DNA from: Georgenia_A wangjunii
Lineage (GTDB): Bacteria; Actinomycetota; Actinomycetes; Actinomycetales; Actinomycetaceae
Strand: one strand, 5' to 3'
Assembly (NCBI RefSeq): GCF_036421915.1
Contig: NZ_JAZGOM010000002.1
Length of the DNA: 64,000 bases
A program made the position numbers and the translations under genes. Below the pieces are notes generated by a model. The model worked only from the letters and a program-made list of their open reading frames with translations. It was not told the DNA's origin and searched no databases. Below are positions 42,365 through 50,628 of this stretch, one piece after another (position 1 is the stretch's first letter; each line of letters opens with the position of its first letter).

Positions 42365-42387
42365 GCGCCTACCGCGGCACGCAGTCC

Positions 42388-43407
42388 TCACTGCCAGCCG
42401 AGAGCGGGTGCAACGTGCCGAAGGACACTCTCGATGACGTGGGCGTTGTAGTCGACGCCGAGCTGGTTCGGCACGGTGAGCAGGAGCGTGTCCGCGGCGG
42501 CGACGGCCTCGTCCTCGCGCAGCTGCTCGACGAGCACGTCCGGCTCCGCGGCGTACGAGCGGCCGAAGATGGCGCGCCCGCCCTCGAGCATGCCGACCTG
42601 GTCGCGGCCCTCTCCCCCACCGACGAAGTACCGGCGATCGAGATCGGAGACGATGGGGAAGATGCTCCGGCTCACCGACACCCGCGGAGCGAAGTCGTGG
42701 CCCTCCTCAGCCCACGCGGTCCGGAAGCGCTCGATCTGCTCGGCCTGGAGGCGGTGGAAGGGGACGCCGGCGTCCTCCGTGAGGAGCGTCGAGCTCATGA
42801 GGTTCATCCCCCGGCGGGCCGCCCACTCCGCGGTGGAGCGCGAGCCGGCGCCCCACCAGATCCGCTGCCGCAGGCCCTCGGAGTGCGGCTCCACCCGCAG
42901 CAGCCCAGGCGGGTTGGGGAACATCGGGCGCGGGTTCGGCTCGGCGAACCCCTCCCCGGCGATGACACCGAGGAAGACGTCGGTGTGCCGGCGCGCCATG
43001 TCGGCGTCGCTCTCCCCCGCGGCCGGCTGGTACCCGAAGTACCGGTAGCCGTCGATGACCTGCTCGGGCGACCCTCGGCTGATGCCCAGCTGCAGGCGCC
43101 CGCCGGCGAGGAGGTCGGCGGCACCGGCGTCCTCGGCCATGTACAGGGGGTTCTCGTACCGCATGTCGATGACGGCGGTCCCCACCTCGATCCGCTTCGT
43201 CCGGGCGCCCACCGCGGCGAGGAGCGGGAACGGCGACGCGAGCTGGCGGGCGAAGTGGTGCACCCGGAAGTAAGCGCCGTCGGCGCCGAGCTCTTCCGCG
43301 GCGACCGCCAGCTCGACCGACTGCAGCAGGGCGTCCGACGCCGAGCGCACCTGCGAGGCCGGCGACGGCGTCCAGTGACCGAAGGACAGGAACCCGATCT
43401 TCTTCAT
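42388..43407 (-). CDS. Luciferase-like (LLM-class) flavin-dependent oxidoreductase
   Basis: A 339-residue TIM-barrel flavin monooxygenase. Family marks are IGFLSFGHWTPSP at the start, ADGAYFRVHHFARQLASPFPLLAA with the HHF pair, VGTAVIDMRYENPLYMAEDAGAADLLAGGRLQLGISRGSPEQ (in parts) and a C-terminal VPNQLGVDYNAH. It probably uses FMN or F420; the substrate is unknown. The gene is divergent from the TfoX gene and lies directly upstream of the rRNA methyltransferase gene. Confidence 0.87.
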   Translation of the reverse strand: MKKIGFLSFGHWTPSPASQVRSASDALLQSVELAVAAEELGADGAYFRVHHFARQLASPFPLLAAVGARTKRIEVGTAVIDMRYENPLYMAEDAGAADLLAGGRLQLGISRGSPEQVIDGYRYFGYQPAAGESDADMARRHTDVFLGVIAGEGFAEPNPRPMFPNPPGLLRVEPHSEGLRQRIWWGAGSRSTAEWAARRGMNLMSSTLLTEDAGVPFHRLQAEQIERFRTAWAEEGHDFAPRVSVSRSIFPIVSDLDRRYFVGGGEGRDQVGMLEGGRAIFGRSYAAEPDVLVEQLREDEAVAAADTLLLTVPNQLGVDYNAHVIESVLRHVAPALGWQ

Positions 43408-43466
43408 ACCCGGGCAACGCCCGCCACTCCCCTGGTCATTCCAGTGACGCCGCTCCCCCACGGTCG

Positions 43467-43472
43467 GATACT
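43467..43472 (+). promoter_or_regulatory. -10 hexamer GATACT of the TfoX-N gene
   Basis: GATACT ends exactly seven bases before the ATG at 43479. No Shine-Dalgarno is present. Confidence 0.5.
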
Positions 43473-43478
43473 GGCGCC

Positions 43479-43814
43479 ATGGCCTACGACATGGACCTCG
43501 CCGCCCGCGTCCGCGCGCTGCTCCAGGACCGGGACGGCGTGAGCGAGCGCGCGATGTTCGGCGGGCTCGCGTTCCTCGTCGGCGGGCACATGGGCGTCGC
43601 GGTCGGCCCGGACGGTGGGCTCATGCTCCGCGTCGATCCGGCCGCCACCGCCGCGCTCCTCGGCGAGCCGCACGTCTCGCCGACGGAGATGGGCGGGCGC
43701 GAGCTCACGGGGTGGGTGGACGTGGACACGACGGCGCTCGGCTCGGACGCCGAGCTGCAGAGGTGGGTCACCCTCGGCATGGACACCGCGGCGTCCATGC
43801 CACCGAAGCCCTGA
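43479..43814 (+). CDS. TfoX N-terminal-domain protein
   Basis: A 111-residue protein of the TfoX-N family: LAARVRALLQDRDGVSERAMFGGLAFLVGGHMGVAV is the diagnostic N-terminal half, with the MFGG turn, and LMLRVDPAATAALLGEPHVSPTEMGGREL follows. Only the N-terminal domain is present, without the DNA-uptake-related C-terminal domain of Haemophilus TfoX. The role in actinobacteria is unknown; no competence genes are nearby. Confidence 0.88.
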   Translation: MAYDMDLAARVRALLQDRDGVSERAMFGGLAFLVGGHMGVAVGPDGGLMLRVDPAATAALLGEPHVSPTEMGGRELTGWVDVDTTALGSDAELQRWVTLGMDTAASMPPKP

Positions 43815-43830
43815 GGCGCCGCAGCGCCCC

Positions 43831-44403
43831 TCAGCTGTCGGCGTTGCGCCCGCTCAGCTTGTCGAGGAGCCGGTCGACCATCCCGACGCCCGGCCCGACC
43901 GTCTTGTGGAAGAGCCCGGAGTGCGGCGCGCTCGGGTGCGGGCGCGTGGGGGCGAGCTTCTTCGCGGTCTCGACCTTGGCGCCCATGGCGACGAGCTTCT
44001 CCCGCGGGATGTGCGCGCGCAGCTGCGGGAACTGCTCCGCCTCCTCCTCGGCGATGTGGTGGCTCAGCTCGGCCTCGAGCTGGCGCACCGTCTCGAGGAA
44101 GACGGGCTCGGAGGAGTCGACGTCCTCGATCCGCTTCATGAGCTCGACGATGTGCTGGTGCTCGCGCTTGTCCTCCTCCACCTCGGCGGCACCGTCGGGC
44201 AGGTGCTCCTCGATCGCCGGGTAGACGAACATCTCCTCGGCGACGGCGTGCCGCATGACCTCGGCGATGACGGTGTCGGCGAGGTCGCGGCGCTCGGCGC
44301 CGTCGGCCGTCCCCTCGATCCGGCCGAGGAGCTCGAGCATCTCCCGGTGGTCGGTCGTGAGGATGTCGACGACGTCCTGCTCCGGTGCAGTGGTCTCAGT
44401 CAT
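43831..44403 (-). CDS. Hemerythrin-domain protein
   Basis: A 190-residue protein with a four-helix hemerythrin HHE domain. Iron ligands are visible in order: His in TTDHREML, His and Glu in MRHAVAEEMFVYPAIEEH, His in EHQHIVELM and His/Glu in LSHHIAEEEAEQFPQLRAH. A di-iron site for oxygen, nitric oxide or peroxide sensing or detoxification is expected. The last 50 residues are basic and unstructured. The ATG at 44403 is preceded by GAAGGGA. Confidence 0.9.
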   Translation of the reverse strand: MTETTAPEQDVVDILTTDHREMLELLGRIEGTADGAERRDLADTVIAEVMRHAVAEEMFVYPAIEEHLPDGAAEVEEDKREHQHIVELMKRIEDVDSSEPVFLETVRQLEAELSHHIAEEEAEQFPQLRAHIPREKLVAMGAKVETAKKLAPTRPHPSAPHSGLFHKTVGPGVGMVDRLLDKLSGRNADS

Positions 44404-44537
44404 GGCGCGTCCCTTCACGTGGATCGTTCCTCGACCGAGCCTAGGCAGGTGTGCCGGCCCTCCGCACGCGGAGCCGTCGCCGGCGAACCCGGCCCCGCCA
44501 CCCGCCATATGTCGTCGACATGGCGCCCGCCGCTGAC

Positions 44538-44543
44538 GAGAAT
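44538..44543 (+). promoter_or_regulatory. -10-like hexamer GAGAAT before the penicillin-binding lipoprotein gene
   Basis: GAGAAT is followed by seven bases and the GTG at 44551. If used, the in-frame ATG at 44542 would lie inside the -10 and could not be translated. Confidence 0.35.
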
Positions 44544-44550
44544 GAGTCGG

Positions 44551-46503
44551 GTGAGCCACTCCCGGTACCGGTCGCGCGCCGCGCTCCTGCCCGTTCTCGC
44601 CCTCGTGACCACCGGCGGCCTCGCCGCGTGCAGCAACGACCCCACCGCGGACATCGCCGCCGTCGCGGAGGACCTCGCGGCGGCCCTCGAGAGCGGAGAC
44701 CCCGCCGGGGTGTCGTGGGGTGGCACGGCGCCGCCGGACCTCACCACCCCGCTCGGCGACCTCGCCGAGCTGCCCCGCACGGTCGACGTCGCCGGTGTGG
44801 GCGAGGCGCAGGAGGAGGAGGACTCCGCCGGCGTGAGCGCGCGCGCTGCGGGCGTCGCGCTCAGCTGGTCGTGGGACCTCGACGCCGACGGCGCCGTGGA
44901 CTGGCAGTACGCCACCTCGGTGACGGTGCGCGAGGACTCCGAGGGCGTGTGGGTCCCCCTCGTCGGTCCCGCCGCCATCGCTGACGGCCTGTCCGAGGGC
45001 ACCGGGCTCGCCCTCGCGCGGACGCCGGCCGTCCGCGGTGAGGTCGTCGCCGGCGACGGCTCCCCCGTCGTCACAGACCGCCCCGTCCGCCGCGTCGGGA
45101 TCGACAAGACACGGTTCGTCGAGGGCACGGCAGAGGCGGACGTCCGCGCCGCGTCCGAGGCCGTCGCCACGGCGGCGGGGCTTGCGGACCCCGCCGCGTT
45201 CGCCGACCGCGTCCTTGCCGCCGGTCCCCGCGCCTTCGTCGAGGCGATCGTCGTCCGCGAGGGAAGCACCGACGTCGACCTCGCGGCGCTCGACGGGGTG
45301 CCTGGAGCCGTGGCGCTCCCCGACGAGATCCCCCTCGCACCCACCGCCACGTGGGCCCGGCCGCTCCTCGGTCGCGTGGGCGAGGCGACCGCCGAGGTCG
45401 TCGAGGCGTCCGAGGGTGCCATCCGCCCCGGCGACCAGGTCGGCCTCTCCGGCCTCCAGCAGGTCTACGACGCCGCGCTGCGCGGCACGCCCGGCCTCAC
45501 CGTCACGGCGGGCACGGGCGAGGGAGCCGCCGTCCTGTTCGAACGTGCCCCCGCCGACGGCGAGGCCCTTGCCCTCACCCTCGACCCGCGCCTGCAGACC
45601 GCGGCCGAGGACGCCCTCGCCGGCACCGACTCCCCCACCGGCCTCGTCGCGATCAGGCCGTCGACCGGCGAGATCCTCGCCGTCGCGAGCGGGCCGGGCA
45701 GCGAGGGCCAGAGCACGGCCATGCTCGCGACCCTCGCGCCGGGCTCGACGTACAAGGTGGTGACGGCCCTCGCGCTCCTGCGCGCCGGGACAGGGCCCGA
45801 CGCGACGGTCTCGTGCAGCCCGGAGGCGACCGTCTCCGGCTACACGATCGGCAACTACCCGGGCTACCCCGCCGCCTACCTCGGTGACATCACCCTCACC
45901 CAGGCCCTCGCGCAGTCGTGCAACACCGCCCTCATCAACGCCGGGGCCGGCCTCACCGGCGCCGACATGGCTGATGCCGCCCGCTCGCTCGGCATCGGGC
46001 AGCCCCTCACGGGCTCGTGGCCGGGATTCACCGGATCGGCGTCTGCCGACGCGAGCGGGACCGCGCTGGCCGCCTCGCTCATCGGTCAGGGTGAGGTCCT
46101 CGCCTCACCCTTCGCCATGGCGACGGCGGCCGCATCCGTGCGGGCGGGCCGCACGCTCGCCCCGACCCTCGTCACCGGTCCGGAGCCGGTGGCCGACGAC
46201 GCCGCCTCCGCCGAGGAGCCGCCGACGCCGCTCACCGCCGACGAGGCGGCCGCCCTCACGGGCTACATGCGCGCCGTCGTCGAGGAGGGCACCGGCATCC
46301 TTCTCGCCGACGTCCCCGGTGAGCCCGTCTTCGCGAAGACCGGCTCCGCGGAGGCGGGCACGGGTGACGACGCGCGCGTCGACTCGTGGATGATCGCGTT
46401 CCAGGGCGACGTCGCCGTGGCGGCGCTCGTCCACGGTGGCGGGCACGGCTCCGGGCCGGCGGGCGCGGCGGTCGAGACGTTCCTACGGGCCGCCACCGGC
46501 TGA
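44551..46503 (+). CDS. Penicillin-binding transpeptidase, lipoprotein type
   Basis: A 650-residue peptidoglycan transpeptidase with an N-terminal lipobox (GGLAAC near residue 24) instead of a simple anchor. An NTF2-like MecA-N-type domain occupies about residues 30-140, a dimerisation domain follows to about 320, then the transpeptidase domain. Active-site motifs are complete: S399-T-Y-K402, S456-C-N458 and K596-T-G. Such class B proteins of the PbpA/MecA-N group work in wall cross-linking and some are beta-lactam tolerant. Start is GTG 44551 by promoter spacing, or ATG 44542. Confidence 0.9.
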   Translation: MSHSRYRSRAALLPVLALVTTGGLAACSNDPTADIAAVAEDLAAALESGDPAGVSWGGTAPPDLTTPLGDLAELPRTVDVAGVGEAQEEEDSAGVSARAAGVALSWSWDLDADGAVDWQYATSVTVREDSEGVWVPLVGPAAIADGLSEGTGLALARTPAVRGEVVAGDGSPVVTDRPVRRVGIDKTRFVEGTAEADVRAASEAVATAAGLADPAAFADRVLAAGPRAFVEAIVVREGSTDVDLAALDGVPGAVALPDEIPLAPTATWARPLLGRVGEATAEVVEASEGAIRPGDQVGLSGLQQVYDAALRGTPGLTVTAGTGEGAAVLFERAPADGEALALTLDPRLQTAAEDALAGTDSPTGLVAIRPSTGEILAVASGPGSEGQSTAMLATLAPGSTYKVVTALALLRAGTGPDATVSCSPEATVSGYTIGNYPGYPAAYLGDITLTQALAQSCNTALINAGAGLTGADMADAARSLGIGQPLTGSWPGFTGSASADASGTALAASLIGQGEVLASPFAMATAAASVRAGRTLAPTLVTGPEPVADDAASAEEPPTPLTADEAAALTGYMRAVVEEGTGILLADVPGEPVFAKTGSAEAGTGDDARVDSWMIAFQGDVAVAALVHGGGHGSGPAGAAVETFLRAATG

Positions 46504-46516
46504 CGCCCATCCGACG

Positions 46517-46558
46517 ACGAGCGCCCCCCCGCCGATGTTCCGGCGGGGGGGCGCTCGT
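46517..46558. terminator. Very strong bidirectional terminator
   Basis: A perfect 18-bp stem: left arm 46517-46534 (begins ACGAGCGCCCCCCC) and right arm 46541-46558, around the six-base loop ATGTTC. It lies between the convergent penicillin-binding protein and DUF2510 genes. Confidence 0.9.
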
Positions 46559-46572
46559 GGCAGGTGCCGTCG

Positions 46573-47862
46573 TTACTCGGCTGCGATCGTCAGCTGGATG
46601 GTCGCAGCCGCGTCACTCCACTCGGTCATACCGACGAAGTACAGCCCCGGCGCGAACAGGTCGCGCAGGTAGGGGTCACGCGCGGATCCGGCGCCCTCGC
46701 TGCTGTCGTCGTTGCTGTACTCCTCGCCGTCGAGCGAGACGACGGAGAGCACCGGGTCGGCGTCGTCCGAGGAGACCGCGTCGAAGACGTAGACGCCGTC
46801 CGCGGGGAGCTCGATGGCTGCGAGCCACGCGCCGCCCGCCGGGATCTCCACGGGGACGGTCCCGAGGGAGACGAGCTGCACGGTGTCGAGGGAGAGGGTG
46901 AAGTCGGACGCGCTCTCGGTGTACTCGGTGAGGACGACGGTGTACTCGCCCGGCTCGAGCTGGGCACCGATGGCGGGGTCGCGCCAGTTGCTGCCGCCGT
47001 CCTCGAAGACGTCGTCGCGGTCGTCGTTCTCCAGCTCGCGGCCGTCCGACCCGAGCACCTGGAGGGTGAGGTCCTGGTCGTTCGTGCTCCGCGCGTCGAC
47101 GACGACGACGGACTCCTCGGCGAGGGTGAAGGTGGCGGCCCACTCACCGTTGGCCGGCACGAATCCGCTCACGGGCGCGCCGACCTCGATGACGGCGCCG
47201 TCCGGCACGGCCGGCCCCGCCGGCGTCGTGGGTGCGTCCGTCTCGGGGGCGTCCCCGGTCGGCGCGTCGGGGCTGACGGTCGTCGTCGGGCGCGTCACGG
47301 GCTCGGGGTCCTCGTCGTCCCCGCCGAGGAGGACGACAGCCGTGACGATGACGGCGGCGATGAGGAGGACCGCACCGATGACGATGCCGATGACGACACC
47401 CTTCTGGGACCCGGTCTCCTGGCCGTCCGGTGCGCCGCCGGGAGCGCCTGCGCCGGGCCCGTAGGGGTTCTGCGCGCCGTCCTGCGCCCACACGAGCGAG
47501 GGCTCCGCGCCGGGGTAGCTCGCTCCGGGGTACCCGGCCGTGGACGCCTGCTGCTGGGGGGTCTGCCACGGCGTGCCCTGCCCCTCGCCCGCGACGTAGG
47601 GGCGCTCGGCGGGGTTCTGACCGGCGCCACCGGCCTGGCCCGCGTAGGTGCCGCTGTCGCCGTAGCCCGGTGCGGCGCCGTAGCCGGCGGCGCCGACGCC
47701 TGCCTGCGTCTCTCCTGCGGCCGGGCCTGCCGACTCAGGCGCTGACGCGGCGGACGGGCGGGCTTCGGCGAAGTGCTCGGTCCACGTGCCGCCGTCCCAG
47801 TATCGAAGGCGGCTCGGGTCACCCGAGGGATCGGGGTACCAGCCCGCGATTGGATTGCTCAT
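46573..47862 (-). CDS. DUF2510 membrane protein with two beta-sandwich domains
   Basis: A 429-residue protein. The N-terminal DUF2510 motif GWYPDPSGDPSRLRYWDGGTWTEH (residues 7-30) is typical of actinobacterial membrane proteins. A Gly/Ala/Pro/Tyr-rich cytoplasmic linker follows to about residue 150, then a membrane helix (VVIGIVIGAVLLIAAVIVTAVVLL, about 153-176), a Thr/Pro stalk, and an extracytoplasmic part with two PPC-like beta-sandwich repeats (VVDARSTNDQDLTLQVLGSDG and VFDAVSSDDADPVLSVVSLDG). Function unknown; it may sense or bind envelope components. It ends the leftward block that starts at pgsA, though about 100 bases separate it from the MerR gene. Confidence 0.82.
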   Translation of the reverse strand: MSNPIAGWYPDPSGDPSRLRYWDGGTWTEHFAEARPSAASAPESAGPAAGETQAGVGAAGYGAAPGYGDSGTYAGQAGGAGQNPAERPYVAGEGQGTPWQTPQQQASTAGYPGASYPGAEPSLVWAQDGAQNPYGPGAGAPGGAPDGQETGSQKGVVIGIVIGAVLLIAAVIVTAVVLLGGDDEDPEPVTRPTTTVSPDAPTGDAPETDAPTTPAGPAVPDGAVIEVGAPVSGFVPANGEWAATFTLAEESVVVVDARSTNDQDLTLQVLGSDGRELENDDRDDVFEDGGSNWRDPAIGAQLEPGEYTVVLTEYTESASDFTLSLDTVQLVSLGTVPVEIPAGGAWLAAIELPADGVYVFDAVSSDDADPVLSVVSLDGEEYSNDDSSEGAGSARDPYLRDLFAPGLYFVGMTEWSDAAATIQLTIAAE

Positions 47863-47966
47863 GGCGTGATCGTATGAGGTGAGCGACCTCGCCCGTCGTC
47901 GCCGTCCATGACCGGCGCGTCAGGCCGCCCCGCGCGCGGCAGCTGCGCGCGGCCTCGACGAGGGTG

Positions 47967-48545
47967 TCAGACGGCGTCGCGCGCCCGTCGGCGCCGGGAG
48001 AGCTCGTCCTCGACGGCGGGGGCGTCGTCGTGGGCGCGCTCCGTGGGCAGCTCGGCGAGAGAGCCCTCGACCTCACGCCACACGCGCCCGACGGCGATGC
48101 CGAAGACGCCCTGGCCGCCCTGGACGAGGTCGATGACCTCGTCCGCGCTGGTGCACTCGTAGACGCTCGCGCCGTCACTCATGAGGGTGATCTGCGCGAG
48201 GTCCTCGACGCCACGCTCGTGGAGGTGGTGGACCGCGGTCCGGATCTGCTGGAGCGAGACGCCGGTGTCGAGGAGCCGCTTGACGACCTTGAGGACGAGG
48301 ATGTCGCGGAAGCTGTAGAGCCGCTGGGAGCCGGAGCCGCTCGCCGAGCGGATGCTCGGCTCGACGAGGCCCGTCCGGGCCCAGTAGTCGAGCTGGCGGT
48401 AAGTGATCCCCGCGGCCCGGCAGGCGGTGGGCCCGCGGTAACCGGTCTCGGTGTCCAGGTCCGGCAGCGCGTCGCCGAAGAGCATGCCCTGCGCACGTTG
48501 CGGGACGCCGGGGGCGGCGTCGGCGTTCGCATCAATGCCGCTCAC
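47967..48545 (-). CDS. MerR-family regulator (Rv1830/McdR-like)
   Basis: A 192-residue regulator with a MerR winged helix at about residues 38-105 (YRGPTACRAAGITYRQLDYWARTGLVEPSIR). The C-terminal part lacks metal-binding cysteines. Order garA - MerR - DUF151 - MerR reproduces mycobacterial Rv1827-Rv1830, so this is the Rv1830-type member, implicated there in cell-division control. GTG at 48545 is chosen because GGGAG lies seven bases upstream; ATG 48551 would lack spacing. Confidence 0.88.
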   Translation of the reverse strand: MSGIDANADAAPGVPQRAQGMLFGDALPDLDTETGYRGPTACRAAGITYRQLDYWARTGLVEPSIRSASGSGSQRLYSFRDILVLKVVKRLLDTGVSLQQIRTAVHHLHERGVEDLAQITLMSDGASVYECTSADEVIDLVQGGQGVFGIAVGRVWREVEGSLAELPTERAHDDAPAVEDELSRRRRARDAV

Positions 48546-48685
48546 GTGCATCTCCCGTTCGTCCGTGTGCCGGTGCGCGCACCTGGCGCTCATGGCTTCG
48601 TTGAGGACCACGCTAGGTGTGGACAAGGGGTGCGTCAACGACATGCGACGCGAGTCGCACGGCGTGTCGTTTTCCGCGTGTCTTA

Positions 48686-48706
48686 CCCTCAACCTGAACT
48701 TGAGGG
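48686..48706. promoter_or_regulatory. MerR-type dyad CCCTCAA-N7-TTGAGGG
   Basis: A perfect 7-bp inverted repeat with a seven-base spacer lies between the DUF151 gene and the second MerR gene, about 140 bases upstream of the GTG at 48545. Its form suits a dimeric MerR regulator, and two such regulators are encoded on either side, so auto- or cross-regulation is likely. Confidence 0.55.
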
Positions 48707-48725
48707 CGAGCGTCGTCATGCCGCC

Positions 48726-49193
48726 TCAGTCGGCGAAATCCTCCGGCTCGACGTGCTCGAGGAAGGTCCGGAACTCCTCGACGACCTCGCCGTCCTCGTC
48801 CTCCTCCATGACGATACCGGCCACGGACAGGACGTCCTCCTCGCACATGACCGGGCAGTGGGCCCGGATGGCGAGGGCGATGGCGTCCGACGGCCGCGCG
48901 TCGATGTGCTGCCCGGTGCTGAGGACGAGCTCGGCGTGGAAGGTCCCGGCCTCGAGGCTCGTGACGCGGACCTCGTCGAGGTGCGTGCCCGTCTGCCCGA
49001 GGATCGTCACGAGCAGGTCGTGCGTCTGGGGCCGTTCTGGGACGATCCCGGCCTGGGCCGAGGCGATCGATGCGCCCTCGCGCGGGCCGATGACGATGGG
49101 CAGGACGACGGGCCCCGTCCGGTCGGCGAGGACGACGACCACCTCGTTCTCGGGGATGCTGACCCGCACACCGAGCACATCCATCTCGCGCAT
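48726..49193 (-). CDS. DUF151 bifunctional nuclease-family protein
   Basis: A 155-residue DUF151 protein, family of plant bifunctional nucleases and mycobacterial Rv1829. Conserved blocks are LPIVIGPREGASIASAQAG (residues about 31-50) and STGQHIDARPSDAIALAIRAHCPV (about 92-115). An acidic C-terminal tail EEDEDGEVVEEFRTFLE follows. The biochemical role in bacteria is unsettled. ATG at 49193 has TACGGT at exact leaderless spacing. Confidence 0.9.
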   Translation of the reverse strand: MREMDVLGVRVSIPENEVVVVLADRTGPVVLPIVIGPREGASIASAQAGIVPERPQTHDLLVTILGQTGTHLDEVRVTSLEAGTFHAELVLSTGQHIDARPSDAIALAIRAHCPVMCEEDVLSVAGIVMEEDEDGEVVEEFRTFLEHVEPEDFAD

Positions 49194-49199
49194 GGAAGA

Positions 49200-49205
49200 A
49201 CCGTA
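49200..49205 (-). promoter_or_regulatory. -10 hexamer TACGGT of leaderless DUF151 promoter
   Basis: On the minus strand TACGGT is followed by six bases and the ATG at 49193, exact spacing. No Shine-Dalgarno is visible. Confidence 0.55.
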
Positions 49206-49275
49206 CGTCCGGGCCGGGGCGCGCGCGCGGGAACGAGCCGGTCTCCCGCTGCCCTTTCGGGCAAGCGCGCAGCCG

Positions 49276-50067
49276 TCAGGACAGCTCGTCGACCGCCGCG
49301 CGGAGCAGCTCGGCGTGGAGCTGGGCGTAGAGCTCGGCGAGCTCCGCCGCGCGTGCCGCACCACGCTCACGCGCAGCCCCCGAGCGCTGGGCGCGCTCCG
49401 GGGCGACGACCTGGTCGATCGTGTCGGCCTGGCGCTGGGCACCGCTGCGGACGGTGCGCAGGTGGCGCGGCGAGATGCCGTGCCGGGAGAGCGAGAGCGC
49501 CAGCTGGGTGACCTGGACCGCGCGCCCGGGGTAGCGCCCGCGGGAGTCCGGCGTGAGGAGGCCGGCGGCGGACAGCTCCTCGACGTCGGCCAGGCTGGCC
49601 CCCGTGAGCTCGGCGAGCTCGGCGGCGCTCACCCGCGCGGACGGGCGGCGGTCGAGCAGCTCCCCGTCCCGGGCAACGACGCGGGTCCCGGGAGCGAGCT
49701 CGACCGACCGCCCTGCGTCGAGCTCGGCGAGCTGCTCACGGATGACGCGGAGCGGCAGGAAGCTGTCGCGCTGCGCCGTGAGCGCGAACCGCAGGCGCTC
49801 GACGTCGGCCTGGCTGTACATCCGGTAGCCGGAGCCGGTGCGGCTGGGGGTGACGAGGCCCTGCTCCTCGAGGAAGCGGAGCTTGGAGATCCGGACCGCG
49901 GGGAACTCGGGCTGGAGCACGGCGAGGACTGCCCCGATGCTCATGCTCGCCGTCGTCGACGCCCCGGGTGGCCACGGCTGCGGGCTCGGGTCGCGCTCGG
50001 CGGCGCCCTCCTCGCGTGCGGAGTCGTCCGGCTGCTGTGCGCGTCCGGGTCGAGCGGCCGGACTCAC
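49276..50067 (-). CDS. MerR-family regulator (FtsR/Rv1828-like)
   Basis: A 263-residue regulator whose winged helix (SIGAVLAVLQPEFPAVRISKLRFLEEQGLVTPSRTGSGYRMYSQADVERL, residues about 43-92, in parts) matches the Rv1828 group. The Corynebacterium homologue FtsR activates ftsZ, from memory, so a role in division control is plausible. A second half with a further winged-helix-like segment (VSAAELAELTGASLADVEELSAAGLL) may sense a ligand. GTG at 50067 overlaps the garA stop. Confidence 0.9.
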   Translation of the reverse strand: MSPAARPGRAQQPDDSAREEGAAERDPSPQPWPPGASTTASMSIGAVLAVLQPEFPAVRISKLRFLEEQGLVTPSRTGSGYRMYSQADVERLRFALTAQRDSFLPLRVIREQLAELDAGRSVELAPGTRVVARDGELLDRRPSARVSAAELAELTGASLADVEELSAAGLLTPDSRGRYPGRAVQVTQLALSLSRHGISPRHLRTVRSGAQRQADTIDQVVAPERAQRSGAARERGAARAAELAELYAQLHAELLRAAVDELS

Positions 50068-50531
50068 TGGGACGCGTCACCGCCACCGGCGCCGGCGCGC
50101 TCGGGGCTCGGGTGGTAGGTGAGGCGGTACTTGCCGATCTGGACCTCGTCACCGGCGCGCAGGGTCGCCTGGTCGATCCGCTCGCGGTTGACGTACGTGC
50201 CGTTGAGCGAACCGACGTCACGGACGACGTGACCGCCGTCGGCAGCGAGGAACTCGGCGTGCTTGCGCGAGACGGTGACGTCGTCGAGGAAGATGTCGGT
50301 GCTCGGGTGGCGTCCGGCGAGCGTCCGCTCGGCATCGAGCAGAAAACGCGCGCCGGCATTGGGTCCACGCTGGACGATGAGGAGCGCGTGCCCGGGGGGC
50401 AGCGCCTCCACGGCAGCGACGTCCTCCTGCGGCGGCCCGGCCTGGAGCGGGCTCTCCTGCTCGACCTCGCCGACGGCGCCGAGGCGCGCGGTCGTGCTCG
50501 TCGTGTCCTGCGGCTCTGGACCAGTGCTCAT
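50064..50531 (-). CDS. garA: FHA-domain regulator GarA
   Basis: A 155-residue forkhead-associated protein. The FHA domain (ALLIVQRGPNAGARFLLDAERTLAGRHPSTDIFLDDVTVSRKHAEFL) begins near residue 49 and holds the phosphothreonine-binding Arg, Ser and His-containing SRKH motif, then SLNGTYVN. Thr-Thr-Ser near residue 10-12 (QDTTSTTAR) resembles the phosphorylated ETTS motif of mycobacterial GarA, which switches 2-oxoglutarate metabolism. The ATG at 50531 is preceded by GGAGG. Confidence 0.9.
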   Translation of the reverse strand: MSTGPEPQDTTSTTARLGAVGEVEQESPLQAGPPQEDVAAVEALPPGHALLIVQRGPNAGARFLLDAERTLAGRHPSTDIFLDDVTVSRKHAEFLAADGGHVVRDVGSLNGTYVNRERIDQATLRAGDEVQIGKYRLTYHPSPERAGAGGGDASQ

Positions 50532-50628
50532 CTCGCCGCCTCCAAGTGTGTGTTCACGCCGTCGTCCTGGGCCCCACCATAGTTGCCAAAGTGCTCCGCG
50601 TTACAGCCCATGACGACAGGGGGTGCTC

